A stretch of 40,000 nt of DNA from Deltaproteobacteria bacterium (GCA_020852955.1 JADYZW010000058.1:1-40000), one strand, 5' to 3'. Positions 18,203-26,467 are shown, counted from the stretch's first letter. Notes: generated by a model not told the origin, from the sequence alone. Translations and numbers: made by a program.

Positions 18203-19171
18203 GTGGCGACGCCGCGTCCCGCCGACACGCCCGCCATCCGGGCGATCGACGTCGCCAAGCGCTACGGCGCCGTCCAGGCGCTCCGCGATCTGAGCTTCGA
18301 GGTCCGTCGCGGCGAGCTCTTCGGACTCGTCGGGCCCGACGGCGCCGGCAAGACCACGTTCCTGCGACTCCTCGCCTGCCTGCTGCGCCTCGACGGCGGG
18401 CGCGCCGAGGTCGACGGCGTCGACGTGACCGCGGACCCTGCCGAGGTGAAACGCCGCATCGGCTACATGTCGCAGCGCTTCAGCCTCTCCGGCACGCTGT
18501 CCGTGCTCGAGAACCTGCTCTACGTCGCCGAGGTCTGGGGCGTCGACCCGGCGGCGCGCCGCGTCCGCATCCAGCGCCTCCTCGAGTTCAGCCGCCTCGG
18601 TCCGTTCCGGAAGCGCCTCGCCAAGGACCTCTCGGGCGGCATGAAGCAGAAGCTCGCGCTCGCGGCCTGTTTGATCCACCAGCCGCGGATCCTGCTCCTC
18701 GACGAGCCGACGATCGGCGTCGATCCGCTCTCGCGCCGCGATTTCTGGCTCATCCTCTACGACCTGCTCCAGGAAGGATCGACTATCCTCCTCTCGACGC
18801 CGTACATGGACGAAGCCGAGCGCTGCGGCCGCGTCGGCTTCCTCCAGGACGGGACCATGGTCGCGTGCGGTCCGCCCGCCCGGCTCAAGAGCGACCTCGG
18901 CGTGGCGGTGCTCGATCTGCGATGCGCGGCGCCGCGGGCCGCCGAGCGCGTGCTCCGGCATCTCGGCGGCTTCGAGTCGACCGCGCTCTTCGGCGACCGC
19001 ATCCATCTCACGCTGCCGCGCGACGGCCTCGCCCCCGAGGCCGTGGTGGCGCGGGTGCGCGCGGCGGGCATTACGGTCGACGACTGGAAGCTTGCCGCGC
19101 CGTCCCTGGAAGACGTGTTTCTCGCCTACACGCGCCCGACCGGCGACCGGGCGGCCGGGGACGCGCGATGA
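18203..19171 (+). CDS. ABC transporter ATPase, first of a pair (YbhF N-half type)
   Basis: A 322-residue ATPase starting at GTG 18203, just after the adaptor stop. Walker A is GPDGAGKTT, with the Asp that I recall as typical of the N-terminal half of YbhF-like tandem ATPases. The Q-loop is YMSQRFSL, the signature LSGGMKQK, Walker B ILLLDEPT, and the switch region is STPYMDEAERC, where Pro stands in place of the usual His. The C-terminal 90 residues are a DrrA/YbhF-like extension ending in PSLEDVFLAYT. The missing switch His suggests that this site is degenerate or regulatory. The stop overlaps the next start as ATGA. Confidence 0.93.
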   Translation: MATPRPADTPAIRAIDVAKRYGAVQALRDLSFEVRRGELFGLVGPDGAGKTTFLRLLACLLRLDGGRAEVDGVDVTADPAEVKRRIGYMSQRFSLSGTLSVLENLLYVAEVWGVDPAARRVRIQRLLEFSRLGPFRKRLAKDLSGGMKQKLALAACLIHQPRILLLDEPTIGVDPLSRRDFWLILYDLLQEGSTILLSTPYMDEAERCGRVGFLQDGTMVACGPPARLKSDLGVAVLDLRCAAPRAAERVLRHLGGFESTALFGDRIHLTLPRDGLAPEAVVARVRAAGITVDDWKLAAPSLEDVFLAYTRPTGDRAAGDAR

Positions 19172-20127
19172 GCGCCGCGCCGTCGAGCGAGCTCGCGGTC
19201 GAGACGAGCGGCCTCACGCGCGTCTTCGGCGACTTCGTCGCCGTCGACCGGATCGATCTCAGCGTACCCGTCGGGCGCATCTTCGGCTTCCTCGGCCCGA
19301 ACGGCGCCGGCAAGTCGACGACGATCAAGATGCTCTGCGGGATCCTGCGGCCGTCGGGCGGCACGGCGCGGGTCGGCGGGTTCGACGTCGCCCGCGAGCC
19401 CGAGCGCGTGAAGGCGAGCATCGGCTACATGTCGCAGAAGTTCTCGCTCTACGAGGACCTGACGGTCGCCGAGAACCTGCAGTTCTTCGCCGGCATTTAT
19501 GGGGTGCGCGGGGCTCGCCTGGCGGAACGAATCGCCTGGGCGCTCCGCATGGCTGGCCTCGAAGGTCGCGGCGACACCCTCACCTCGGCGCTCGCCGGCG
19601 GCTGGCGGCAGCGCCTCGCCCTCGGCTGCGCCGTCCTCCACGAGCCGCCGATCCTCTTTCTCGACGAGCCGACGTCCGGGGTCGATCCCGTGTCGCGCCG
19701 CCGCTTCTGGGACATGATCGGCGACCTCGCGGAGCGGGGCATCACCGTGTTCGTCACCACGCACTTCATGGACGAAGCCGAGCACTGCGACGAGCTCGCG
19801 CTCATCTACGGCGGCGCGGTGGTCGCGGCGGGGACGCCGTCGCAGCTCAAGCGCGAGCACATCCGCCACGCCCTCCTCGAGATCGAAAGCGACGATCTGA
19901 TGGACGCCTACGAGGCGCTCAAGGCGACGCCGGGCATCGACGGCGTGGCGCTCTTCGGGAACGCGCTGCACGCCACGGTCGCCGACGAGGCGGCGGCGCG
20001 CGCGGCGATCCCGGAACGGCTCGCTGCGCGCGGCCTACCGCTCCGCCGCCTCGAGCGCATCGAGCCCTCGCTCGAGGACGCGTTCGTCGCCATCATCGAA
20101 GCCCACGTGGCGGCGCAGGGGCGCTGA
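19168..20127 (+). CDS. ABC transporter ATPase, second of a pair (YbhF C-half type)
   Basis: A 319-residue ATPase translationally coupled to the first (ATGA overlap). Walker A is GPNGAGKSTT, the Q-loop YMSQKFSLYEDLTV, Walker B ILFLDEPTSGVDP, and the switch His is present in VTTHFMDEAEHC. The signature is altered to LAGGWRQR, as in the second half of YbhF-like proteins. Each partner therefore carries one unusual motif: this one lacks a standard LSGGQ and the first lacks the switch His. That predicts a heterodimer with unequal nucleotide sites. In E. coli ybhF the two halves are one polypeptide; here they are separate genes. Confidence 0.93.
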   Translation: MSAAPSSELAVETSGLTRVFGDFVAVDRIDLSVPVGRIFGFLGPNGAGKSTTIKMLCGILRPSGGTARVGGFDVAREPERVKASIGYMSQKFSLYEDLTVAENLQFFAGIYGVRGARLAERIAWALRMAGLEGRGDTLTSALAGGWRQRLALGCAVLHEPPILFLDEPTSGVDPVSRRRFWDMIGDLAERGITVFVTTHFMDEAEHCDELALIYGGAVVAAGTPSQLKREHIRHALLEIESDDLMDAYEALKATPGIDGVALFGNALHATVADEAAARAAIPERLAARGLPLRRLERIEPSLEDAFVAIIEAHVAAQGR

Positions 20128-20133
20128 TCGGCG

Positions 20134-21300
20134 ATGCGCCTCCCCCGCTCCCTTCGCACGATCCGCGCCATCCTCCAGCGCGAGTTCATCGACGTGCTGC
20201 GCGACCCGCGGAGCCTCGCGCTCACGCTGCTCTGGCCGATCAGCATGCTCGTCATGTACGGCTACGGGATCCGCTACGACGTCGACAACGTCCCGATCAC
20301 GATCCTCGACTCCAGCGCCACCCCCGAAAGCCGCGACCTCGCCGAGCAGATGCGGCGCTCCGGCTACTTCACCGTCGTCCGGTTCGCGCACGACGACCGC
20401 GACGTCGAGTACGATCTCATGAACGACGCGGTGAAGGCCGCCGTCGTGATCCCGCGCGAGTTCAGCGACCGCCTGCGCGCCGGCGAGCCGACGGCCGTGC
20501 AGGTGCTCATCGACGGCTCCGACTCCAACAGCGCGACGATCGCCCAGGGGTATGCGCTCGCCATCGTGAATCAGTTCGTTTCCACCCGGATCGGCGGCGC
20601 GGATCGGCGCGCGGGCGCTTCGTCGGACGCCGGCGATCCGACGCGCGATCTCGCGCCGATCCGGATCGCGAGCCGGGTCTGGTACAATCCCGAGCTCAAG
20701 AGCGTCAACTTCATCGTGCCCGGCGTCATCGCGGTCATCATGATGATCGTCGGCGCCATCCTGACGGCGCTCTCGATCGTGAAAGAGAAGGAGCGCGGCA
20801 CGATCGAGCAGATCCTGGTCTCGCCGATCCGTCCGCTCGAGATGATGATCGGCAAGATCGTCCCCTACATGGTCATCGCGCTCGTCGATCTCTCCATCAT
20901 CATCGGCGCCGGCTACCTGCTGTTCGGCGTGCCCATCAAGGGCAGCATGGTGCAGCTCGCGGTCTTCGCCCTGCTCTATCTCTTCTGCGCGCTCGGGGTC
21001 GGCGTCCTCGTGTCGACGATCGCCGACACCATGCAGAACGCGATGCTGGCGGCGATCTTCATGTCGCTGCTCCCCTCGGTGCTGCTGTCGGGCTTCGTGT
21101 TCCCGCTCGAGGATCTGCCGACGCCGATCCAGGCGGTCTCGTACCTCTTCCCGGCGCGCTACTTCGTGACCGCGATCCGCGGCATCTACCTGAAGCGCGT
21201 CGGGCTCGAGGTGCTGTGGCCGGAGGCGGTCCTGCTCGTCGTATTCGCCGTCGGCATCGTGTCGTTCAGCGCCTCGCGCTTCCAGGAGCGCCTGGAGTAG
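20134..21300 (+). CDS. ABC-2 type permease (YbhS-like)
   Basis: A 388-residue inner-membrane protein of the ABC-2 type. An amphipathic N-terminus (ILQREFIDVLRDPRSLALTL) leads into TM1 (about 28-46). A large periplasmic domain of about 135 residues follows, with ITILDSSATPESRDL and IDGSDSNSATIAQGYA. Five further membrane segments start near NFIVPGVIAVIMMIVG, and the cytoplasmic coupling segment is VKEKERGTIEQILVSPI. The final part FVFPLEDLPTPIQAVSYLFPARYF is typical of the family. It pairs with the next permease to form the channel of the exporter, for which drugs, lipids or cell-envelope compounds are possible cargo. Confidence 0.92.
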   Translation: MRLPRSLRTIRAILQREFIDVLRDPRSLALTLLWPISMLVMYGYGIRYDVDNVPITILDSSATPESRDLAEQMRRSGYFTVVRFAHDDRDVEYDLMNDAVKAAVVIPREFSDRLRAGEPTAVQVLIDGSDSNSATIAQGYALAIVNQFVSTRIGGADRRAGASSDAGDPTRDLAPIRIASRVWYNPELKSVNFIVPGVIAVIMMIVGAILTALSIVKEKERGTIEQILVSPIRPLEMMIGKIVPYMVIALVDLSIIIGAGYLLFGVPIKGSMVQLAVFALLYLFCALGVGVLVSTIADTMQNAMLAAIFMSLLPSVLLSGFVFPLEDLPTPIQAVSYLFPARYFVTAIRGIYLKRVGLEVLWPEAVLLVVFAVGIVSFSASRFQERLE

Positions 21301-21302
21301 CC

Positions 21303-22442
21303 ATGCGCGCCTCCCTCGCCCGCATGCTCCAGGTGATCTGGAAAGAAGTAATCCAGATCCGACGCGACCGCCGCATGTTCGGCATCGTGCTGATGATGCC
21401 GGTGCTGGAGCTCTTCATCTTCGGATACGTCGTCGCGACCGAGGTCGACGACATCGCGCTCGCCGTCTGCGACTACAGCCGGAGCGCGGAGAGCCGCGCC
21501 TACATCGATCAGCTCACGCAGAGCGGCTACTTCCGGATCACGGCACGCTGCGCCGGAGTGAACGACACGGACCGGATCCTCGATCACGGCGAGGCGAAGC
21601 TCGTCCTGGCGATCCCGCCCGACTTCGCGGATCTCCTGCGGCGACGCACGCCCGCCCAGGTGATGGCGGCCGTCGACGGCAGCAACTCCAACACGGCGAC
21701 GATCGCCCTCGGCTATCTCGAACAGATCACGCTCTCGCAGGCGATCGACGTGCAGCTCGTCGACAAGGGCCTCGGCGCGACCGCGACCGCGCGCCATCCC
21801 GTCGTCGCGGTCGAGCCGCGCGCCTGGTTCAACCCCGAACTCCGCAGCGTGAACTTCATGGTGCCCGCGATCACGTGCGTGCTCCTCATGGAATCGCTCG
21901 TGATCCTGACCGCGATGGCGATCGTGCGCGAGAAGGAGCACGGCACGATGGAGCAGTTGATCGTGACGCCGATTCGCGCCTTCGAGCTGATCGCCGGCAA
22001 GGCCGTGCCGTTCATCGGCCTCGGCTACATCAACGTAGCGATCGTAATCCTGGTCGGGACGTTCTGGTTCCAGGTGCCGATCGCCGGCAGCCTCTGGCTG
22101 CTGCTCGCCCTGACCGGGCTCTTCATCGTGACGTGCCTGGGCATGGGACTCGTGGTGTCGGCGATCTCGAACACCCAGCAGCAGGCGTCGATGACGGGAC
22201 AGTTCGTGCTGCTGCCGAGCATGTTCTTCTCGGGCTTCATGTTCCCGATCGCGAGCATGCCGCCGGTGGTGCAGAAGCTGACGTACTTGATCCCGCTGCG
22301 CTACTACATCTCGATCTCGCGCGGCATCTTCCTGAAGGGCGCCGGCTGGGCGGAGCTGCGCGACGAGGCGTTGATGCTCGCCCTCTACGGGGTCGCGATC
22401 ATGGCGCTCGCAACGATCGTCTTCCGGAAGCAGATCCGCTGA
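21303..22442 (+). CDS. ABC-2 type permease (YbhR-like)
   Basis: A 379-residue permease two bases after the previous stop. It has the same architecture as its neighbour: TM1 after VIWKEVIQIRRDRRMFGIVL, a periplasmic domain with ALAVCDYSRSAESRAYIDQL and VDGSNSNTATIALGYL, then five membrane segments with VREKEHGTMEQLIVTPI as coupling helix and FMFPIASMPPVVQKLTYLIPLRYY near the end. The two permeases are clearly paralogous (shared DGSxSN-x-ATIA, NPEL-x-SVNF and GT-x-EQ motifs), which suggests an old tandem duplication. Together with the adaptor and the two ATPases they form a complete YbhGFSR-like system. Confidence 0.92.
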   Translation: MRASLARMLQVIWKEVIQIRRDRRMFGIVLMMPVLELFIFGYVVATEVDDIALAVCDYSRSAESRAYIDQLTQSGYFRITARCAGVNDTDRILDHGEAKLVLAIPPDFADLLRRRTPAQVMAAVDGSNSNTATIALGYLEQITLSQAIDVQLVDKGLGATATARHPVVAVEPRAWFNPELRSVNFMVPAITCVLLMESLVILTAMAIVREKEHGTMEQLIVTPIRAFELIAGKAVPFIGLGYINVAIVILVGTFWFQVPIAGSLWLLLALTGLFIVTCLGMGLVVSAISNTQQQASMTGQFVLLPSMFFSGFMFPIASMPPVVQKLTYLIPLRYYISISRGIFLKGAGWAELRDEALMLALYGVAIMALATIVFRKQIR

Positions 22443-22448
22443 TCCGCG

Positions 22449-23171
22449 ATGGGCGCGCTCGACCGATGGCGCCGGCCGCGCGCGCCGGAGCAGCTCGAGC
22501 TGGCGCTCGCGCGGCGTCCGCCCATCCCGGAGGACGGCGCCCCGCGCCCGGACGAGGCGGCGCGCCTCCTCGCGCGCCTTCGCGCGCTCGGGCTGCGCGG
22601 CATCGGCCGCTGCGCCCTCACCCGCAATCGTTCGACGATGGCGTCGTTCCGCGGCGACGCGCTCCGCCTCCACCGGGCGTTCGCAACCGCCCCCGAGGAC
22701 GTCCTGCGCGCGGTCATCGGCTTCGTGAACGGTCGCGGCACGGCGCGGCGCGCGGCGCGGCGGGCGCTCGCCGCGTTCGCGATCCCGCGCGACCCGGAGC
22801 GGGAGCGCGCGCGGCGGCCGGCCGCCTCGCATCCCGACGACGCGGCGCTCGCCGCGCGCCTCGGCGCAGCGCATACGGCCCTCAATGGCGAACGCTTCGC
22901 GGGCGTCCTCGGTCCGGTCGCGATCCGCGTGTCGCGCCGCATGCGGTCGCGGCTCGGCCACTACGCGCCCGGCCTGCGCTCGGCCCCCGAGATCGCGATC
23001 GCACGCCGCCACGTCCGGCGTGACGCCTGGCCGAGCGTCCTCGAAACCCTGATGCACGAGATGGTGCACCAGTGGCAGCACGAGACCGGCCGCCCCGTCG
23101 CTCACGACGCCGACTTCCGCCGGAAATGCCGCGAGGTCGGCATCGCGCCGCGAGCCAGGCGCCGCACGTGA
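22449..23171 (+). CDS. SprT-like zinc metalloprotease domain protein
   Basis: A 240-residue protein starting 6 bases after the permease stop. The C-terminal part is a SprT-like domain: LMHEMVHQWQHETGRPVAHDADF (read in pieces) with H203-E204-x-x-H207 and H219 as probable third ligand, then FRRKCREVGI. Residues 1-110 are Arg/Ala-rich with ALTRNRSTMASFRGDALRLH, resembling the strand-helix that precedes SprT domains in bacterial relatives. There is no signal peptide, so it is cytoplasmic. SprT-like proteins include SPRTN, which cleaves DNA-protein crosslinks; bacterial members are mostly uncharacterised. Its place at the end of an exporter operon may be chance, since the gene is tightly spaced but functionally unrelated as far as I can tell. 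Confidence 0.82.
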   Translation: MGALDRWRRPRAPEQLELALARRPPIPEDGAPRPDEAARLLARLRALGLRGIGRCALTRNRSTMASFRGDALRLHRAFATAPEDVLRAVIGFVNGRGTARRAARRALAAFAIPRDPERERARRPAASHPDDAALAARLGAAHTALNGERFAGVLGPVAIRVSRRMRSRLGHYAPGLRSAPEIAIARRHVRRDAWPSVLETLMHEMVHQWQHETGRPVAHDADFRRKCREVGIAPRARRRT

Positions 23172-23313
23172 TCCGGCGCGGCGGGGAGCGGCGCCGGGCC
23201 CTCGGGCGCACGCGCAGGTCGTGCAGGCCGGCACGATCGCCGCGGGTGTATCTCCTCGATCTTCCGAGGACGGGTTCGGCAAAGAGATTGCTCCGGAATC
23301 CCCCGAGGCCCCC

Positions 23314-24576
23314 ATGCGCACCCTCCGAACCCTCGCTTTCCTTCTCGCCGCGCTGTCCCCGATGCTCGCCGCTCCGACCGCGGCGCGCGCGTGGCACATC
23401 AGCGGTCGGGTCCTCTGTGACGACGGCGACCAGACGATCGACGCCGGCGACGCTCCCCTGGGCGGCGTCTCGATCCTCATCACCGCGCTCACCGTCGTGC
23501 CGGGCGCCACCTTCGCAGGCACGACCGGCGCGGGGACGGGGGCCTACGACGTGAAGGTGGCGGACTACGACGAGGACTACCGCGTCGAGCTGCCCGGCGC
23601 CGGAATCCCCGCCGGCGCGACCGTCATCGCGCCGAGCAGCGGAGCCTATGGCGTTCCCCCGGTCGCGCCGATCCATCTCGGCCCGCCGAACGATACCAGC
23701 GCCGCGAACGTCGACTTCCTGCTCGCGAACTGCACGGACCCGACGCCGACCGCCACGGCCACCGAGACCGCCACGCCCACGGCGACGACGACGCGCACTC
23801 CGACGATCACCGCCACCCCGACGCCGACCGCCTCGACGACGCCGACGCGCACTCCGGTGCTCACGGCGACGCCGACGCCCGTTCACACCCCGGAGGTCTT
23901 CGCGAGCCACTTCCAGTGCTACGAGGTGGACCGCACGACCCGGGCGCCGATCACCGGCGTCTCGGTCGTCGACCGCTTCGGCGCGGCGACGGTGGACCTC
24001 GCGAACTCGACGCTCGTGAAGCGCCTCTGCAATCCGGCGGGCGTGAACGGCGCCGGCGCTCCCGTCGGCCCGGACCACCTCACGGGCTACGTGATCAGCG
24101 CGCGCGCGCCGCGCTTCACGCCGATCACCGACACCACCGTGGTGAACGCCTTCGGCACGACGCACCTCACCGTCGTCCGTCCGATCCTCCTCATGGTGCC
24201 GAGCGCGAAGAGCCTCGCCGGTCCGCCCGCGCCGCTCGACCAACCGAGCATCGACCACTTCCAGTGCTACGTCGTGCGCAACGCGCGCACCCGCCGGTCG
24301 CGCGTCACGGTCACCGACCAGTTCGGAACGATGACGCTCGACCTGAAGCGGCCGTCGCGGCTCTGCACCGCAGTCGACAAGCGCAACGAAGGCATTCTCA
24401 ACCCCGACGACAACCTCATGTGCTACGAGGTCCGGACGTCCTCGGGCACGCGGCGCTTCACCGGTCCGGGCGGCCCCGTCTACATCGACAACCAGTTCGG
24501 GCCGGACACGCTCAAGGTGACGCGGCCGACCGAGCTCTGCGTACCGTCGGTCGTGTCCCCACCGCAGCAGCCATGA
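23314..24576 (+). CDS. secreted protein with Thr/Pro linker and four CY/QFG repeats
   Basis: A 420-residue protein; I chose the ATG at 23314 because a signal peptide follows (residues 1-26, ending ARA before WHISG). Residues 27-140 resemble an SdrD B-like or Cna-B-like beta domain (GRVLCDDGDQTIDAGDAPLG with Asp-rich calcium-loop character). Residues 142-193 are a Thr/Pro/Ala linker. Residues 199-410 contain four degenerate repeats of about 42 residues, each with an aromatic start (HFQCY, LTGYV, HFQCY, LMCYE), a D/N-x-FG core and RP-x-x-L-C/M at the end. Repeats 1 and 3 resemble each other most, which suggests duplication of a two-repeat unit. Cysteines recur at the HFQCY and RP-x-x-LC positions and could pair. 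No catalytic motif, LPXTG or PEP-CTERM tail is visible. Function is unknown; cell-surface display or secretion is likely. Confidence 0.75.
   Translation: MRTLRTLAFLLAALSPMLAAPTAARAWHISGRVLCDDGDQTIDAGDAPLGGVSILITALTVVPGATFAGTTGAGTGAYDVKVADYDEDYRVELPGAGIPAGATVIAPSSGAYGVPPVAPIHLGPPNDTSAANVDFLLANCTDPTPTATATETATPTATTTRTPTITATPTPTASTTPTRTPVLTATPTPVHTPEVFASHFQCYEVDRTTRAPITGVSVVDRFGAATVDLANSTLVKRLCNPAGVNGAGAPVGPDHLTGYVISARAPRFTPITDTTVVNAFGTTHLTVVRPILLMVPSAKSLAGPPAPLDQPSIDHFQCYVVRNARTRRSRVTVTDQFGTMTLDLKRPSRLCTAVDKRNEGILNPDDNLMCYEVRTSSGTRRFTGPGGPVYIDNQFGPDTLKVTRPTELCVPSVVSPPQQP
23737..23892 (+). repeat. degenerate low-complexity repeat encoding the Thr/Pro linker
   Basis: About 156 bases made of ACG/ACC/ACT, CCG/CCC and GCG/GCC codons in irregular 6-12 base units (for example ACGCCGACCGCC, ACGACGACGCGCACTCCG). 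It is in frame with the surrounding gene and encodes residues 142-193. Such stretches change length easily by slippage; in-frame changes would only alter the linker length. Confidence 0.7.
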
Positions 24577-24599
24577 TCTAGGCGCGACGGCGCCACGGC

Positions 24600-24629
24600 T
24601 TGCGCTGCGCGGCGCCACCGCGCCAGAGT
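24600..24629 (+). promoter_or_regulatory. weak possible promoter of gluQ
   Basis: TTGCGC (24600-24605) and CAGAGT (24624-24629) are 18 bases apart, and the GTG start follows 7 bases later. Both boxes are poor matches alone. The element is listed because the same arrangement of a CAGA-type -10 box just before the start codon occurs at mtgA. Confidence 0.22.
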
Positions 24630-24636
24630 CGACCGC

Positions 24637-25485
24637 GTGTCCGCGCTCGTGACCCGGTTCGCACCGAGCCCCAACGGCTTCCTGCACCTCGGGCACGCGT
24701 TCTCGGCGCTGACGGCCTGGGACGCGGCGCGGGCGGCGGACGGGCGCTTCCTCCTGCGCCTCGAGGACATCGACGGGGGGCGGGCGCGGACGGAGCTCGA
24801 AGCGGCGATCTTCGAGGATCTCGCGTGGCTCGGAGTCGCGTGGGAAGCTCCGGTCCGGCGGCAATCGGAGCACTTCGGCGAATACGCCCTGGCGCTCGCG
24901 CGGCTCGACGACGCCGGGCTCCTCTACCCGTGCTTCTGCACGCGACGCGAGATCGAGGAGGCGCTGCGCGCGCCGCACGGGCCCACGGGCGGCGCTTACC
25001 CCGGCACGTGCCGCCGGCTCGATCCGCCGACGCGCGCCGCGGCCGTGGCGTCGGGCCGGCCCTTCGCCCGCCGCCTCGACCTCGCGCTCGCCCTTTCCCG
25101 CACCGGACCGCTCGCCTTCGAGGAATCGGCGCGGCGGGTCGTCGTCGATCCGACCCGCCTCCACGCGGAGATCGGCGACGTGGTGCTGGCGCGCAAGGAC
25201 GTGCCGGCGAGCTACCATCTCGCGGTCGTCCACGACGACGCGCTGCAGGGCGTGACCGTCGTGATCCGCGGCGAGGACCTGGCCTTCGCGACGCCCCTCC
25301 ACCGGGTGCTGCAGGCGCTCCTCGATCTGCCGACCCCGTCCTACCGCCACCATCGTCTGCTGACGGACGCGTCGGGCAAGCGCTTCGCGAAACGCGACGG
25401 CGCGGCGACGCTGCGGGCGCTACGCGCCGCGGGCGTGACCCCCGCCGAGGTGCGAGCCCGCGTGGAGCTCGCCAGATCCGGGTGA
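24637..25485 (+). CDS. gluQ: glutamyl-Q tRNA(Asp) synthetase
   Basis: A 282-residue truncated glutamyl-tRNA synthetase paralogue (also called YadB). It activates glutamate and attaches it to queuosine at position 34 of tRNA(Asp). The HIGH motif is HLGH (17-20) after TRFAPSPNG, followed by LRLEDIDGGRAR. A zinc site is formed by CFC (about 109-111) with Tyr and the later Cys in YPGTCRR. The KMSKS equivalent is GKRFAKRDG near residue 250. There is no anticodon-binding domain, which separates it from GltX. The start is GTG, with no ribosome-binding site visible. It converges on the nhaR-like gene 34 bases downstream. Confidence 0.94.
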   Translation: MSALVTRFAPSPNGFLHLGHAFSALTAWDAARAADGRFLLRLEDIDGGRARTELEAAIFEDLAWLGVAWEAPVRRQSEHFGEYALALARLDDAGLLYPCFCTRREIEEALRAPHGPTGGAYPGTCRRLDPPTRAAAVASGRPFARRLDLALALSRTGPLAFEESARRVVVDPTRLHAEIGDVVLARKDVPASYHLAVVHDDALQGVTVVIRGEDLAFATPLHRVLQALLDLPTPSYRHHRLLTDASGKRFAKRDGAATLRALRAAGVTPAEVRARVELARSG

Positions 25486-25519
25486 AGCGCGCACACCCCG
25501 CACCCCGGAGGTCGCAGGG

Positions 25520-26419
25520 CTAGCCGAACAGCGCGCGCCTGGCGGCCGACGAGATGGCCAGCACCGCCGGATGCTTGAGCCGCCGCTCCGCCGAGATCGC
25601 ATAGAACCGCTCGCGCACCTCGGGGAGCCGCGCCACTACCCGCATGCCATACTGGCGCGCGACCTCGCGCTCCACGACGCTCGGGACCGGCGCGATGCCG
25701 ACACCCTCGCGACCGAACGCCTGCATGAGCGCGGCGTCCTCGAACTCGCCCACGACGCGCGGCCGCAGGCCGCAGCTCTCGATCCACTGATCGAGGCCGC
25801 GGCGGAGCGCCGACCCGGGTACGGGCAGCAGCAGCGGCGCACCGTCGAGCGAGCGCGGGAAGCCGCGGCGGTACTTCGCGGCGAGCGCTGGGGCCGCAAC
25901 CAACGCCACGTCGCTCTCGCCGAGGAGATGGGTGAACACCTTGAGCGCAGCGGCCGGATCGGCGGGCACGTCGGAGAGCACGACGTCGAGGCGATGGAGG
26001 GCGAGCTCGGCGAGCAGCGCGGTCGGTTTGCCCTCGGCGCAGACCAGTCGGACGGGAACGCCGATCTCGAGCGCGGGCGCGAGCAGGCGGTGCGCGACGA
26101 GCTTCGGCAGCACGTCCGCGACGCCGACATTGAGGCGGAGCGGTCGGCCGGTCGGACGATCCTTCACCGTATCGACCATCTCGCGTCCGAGCGCGAAGAT
26201 CTCGTCGGCATAGCGGAACACGATCTGTCCCGTGTCGGTCGGCGCGAGACGACGACCCTGACGGCGGAAGAGCTTCTCGTCGAGGGCGCGCTCGAGGGCG
26301 CGAATCTGCGCACTGACGGTCGACTGCGAGAGCCGGAGCTCCGCGCTCGCCTCGGTCACGCCCCCGGTCTTCACCGTGAGCCAGAAGTACAAGAGATGGT
26401 GGTAGTTCAGCCATTCCAT
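25520..26419 (-). CDS. nhaR: LysR-family regulator, NhaR-like
   Basis: A 299-residue LysR-type regulator. The N-terminus MEWLNYHHLLYFWLTVKTGGV closely recalls NhaR (INYNHLYYFWHVYKEGSV). The helix-turn-helix covers about residues 18-40 (VTEASAELRLSQSTVSAQIRALE), followed by LFRRQGRRLAPTDTGQIVFRYADEIF. The effector domain spans 95-299. In E. coli NhaR activates nhaA and osmC in response to sodium. No nhaA is in the window; instead the gene is divergent from htpX-terC, with a palindrome between them, so it may control envelope-stress or ion functions here. The substitution of target genes is inference. Confidence 0.88.
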   Translation of the reverse strand: MEWLNYHHLLYFWLTVKTGGVTEASAELRLSQSTVSAQIRALERALDEKLFRRQGRRLAPTDTGQIVFRYADEIFALGREMVDTVKDRPTGRPLRLNVGVADVLPKLVAHRLLAPALEIGVPVRLVCAEGKPTALLAELALHRLDVVLSDVPADPAAALKVFTHLLGESDVALVAAPALAAKYRRGFPRSLDGAPLLLPVPGSALRRGLDQWIESCGLRPRVVGEFEDAALMQAFGREGVGIAPVPSVVEREVARQYGMRVVARLPEVRERFYAISAERRLKHPAVLAISSAARRALFG

Positions 26420-26437
26420 GGCCTGGATCTACTTCGT

Positions 26438-26461
26438 TTTGGTCGAAGCGTCACGTCCAAA
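26438..26461. promoter_or_regulatory. candidate LysR operator between nhaR-like and htpX
   Basis: TTTGG (26438-26442) and CCAAA (26457-26461) form an inverted repeat with a 14-base centre, 18 bases upstream of the regulator start. This has the size of a LysR-type recognition site and overlaps the htpX -35 box. The 103-bp gap is clearly more AT-rich than the surrounding DNA. Confidence 0.42.
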
Positions 26462-26467
26462 TTATCT
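26439..26467 (+). promoter_or_regulatory. sigma70-like promoter of htpX-terC
   Basis: TTGGTC (26439-26444) and TTATCT (26462-26467) are 17 bases apart. A leader of about 48 bases follows, ending in AAAGGAGA (26508-26515) before the htpX ATG. Confidence 0.42.

Noticed and set aside
23737..23892. Possible CRISPR array or minisatellite
   Set aside because: The units are irregular, have no unique spacers and are in frame with the surrounding gene, encoding a Thr/Pro linker.
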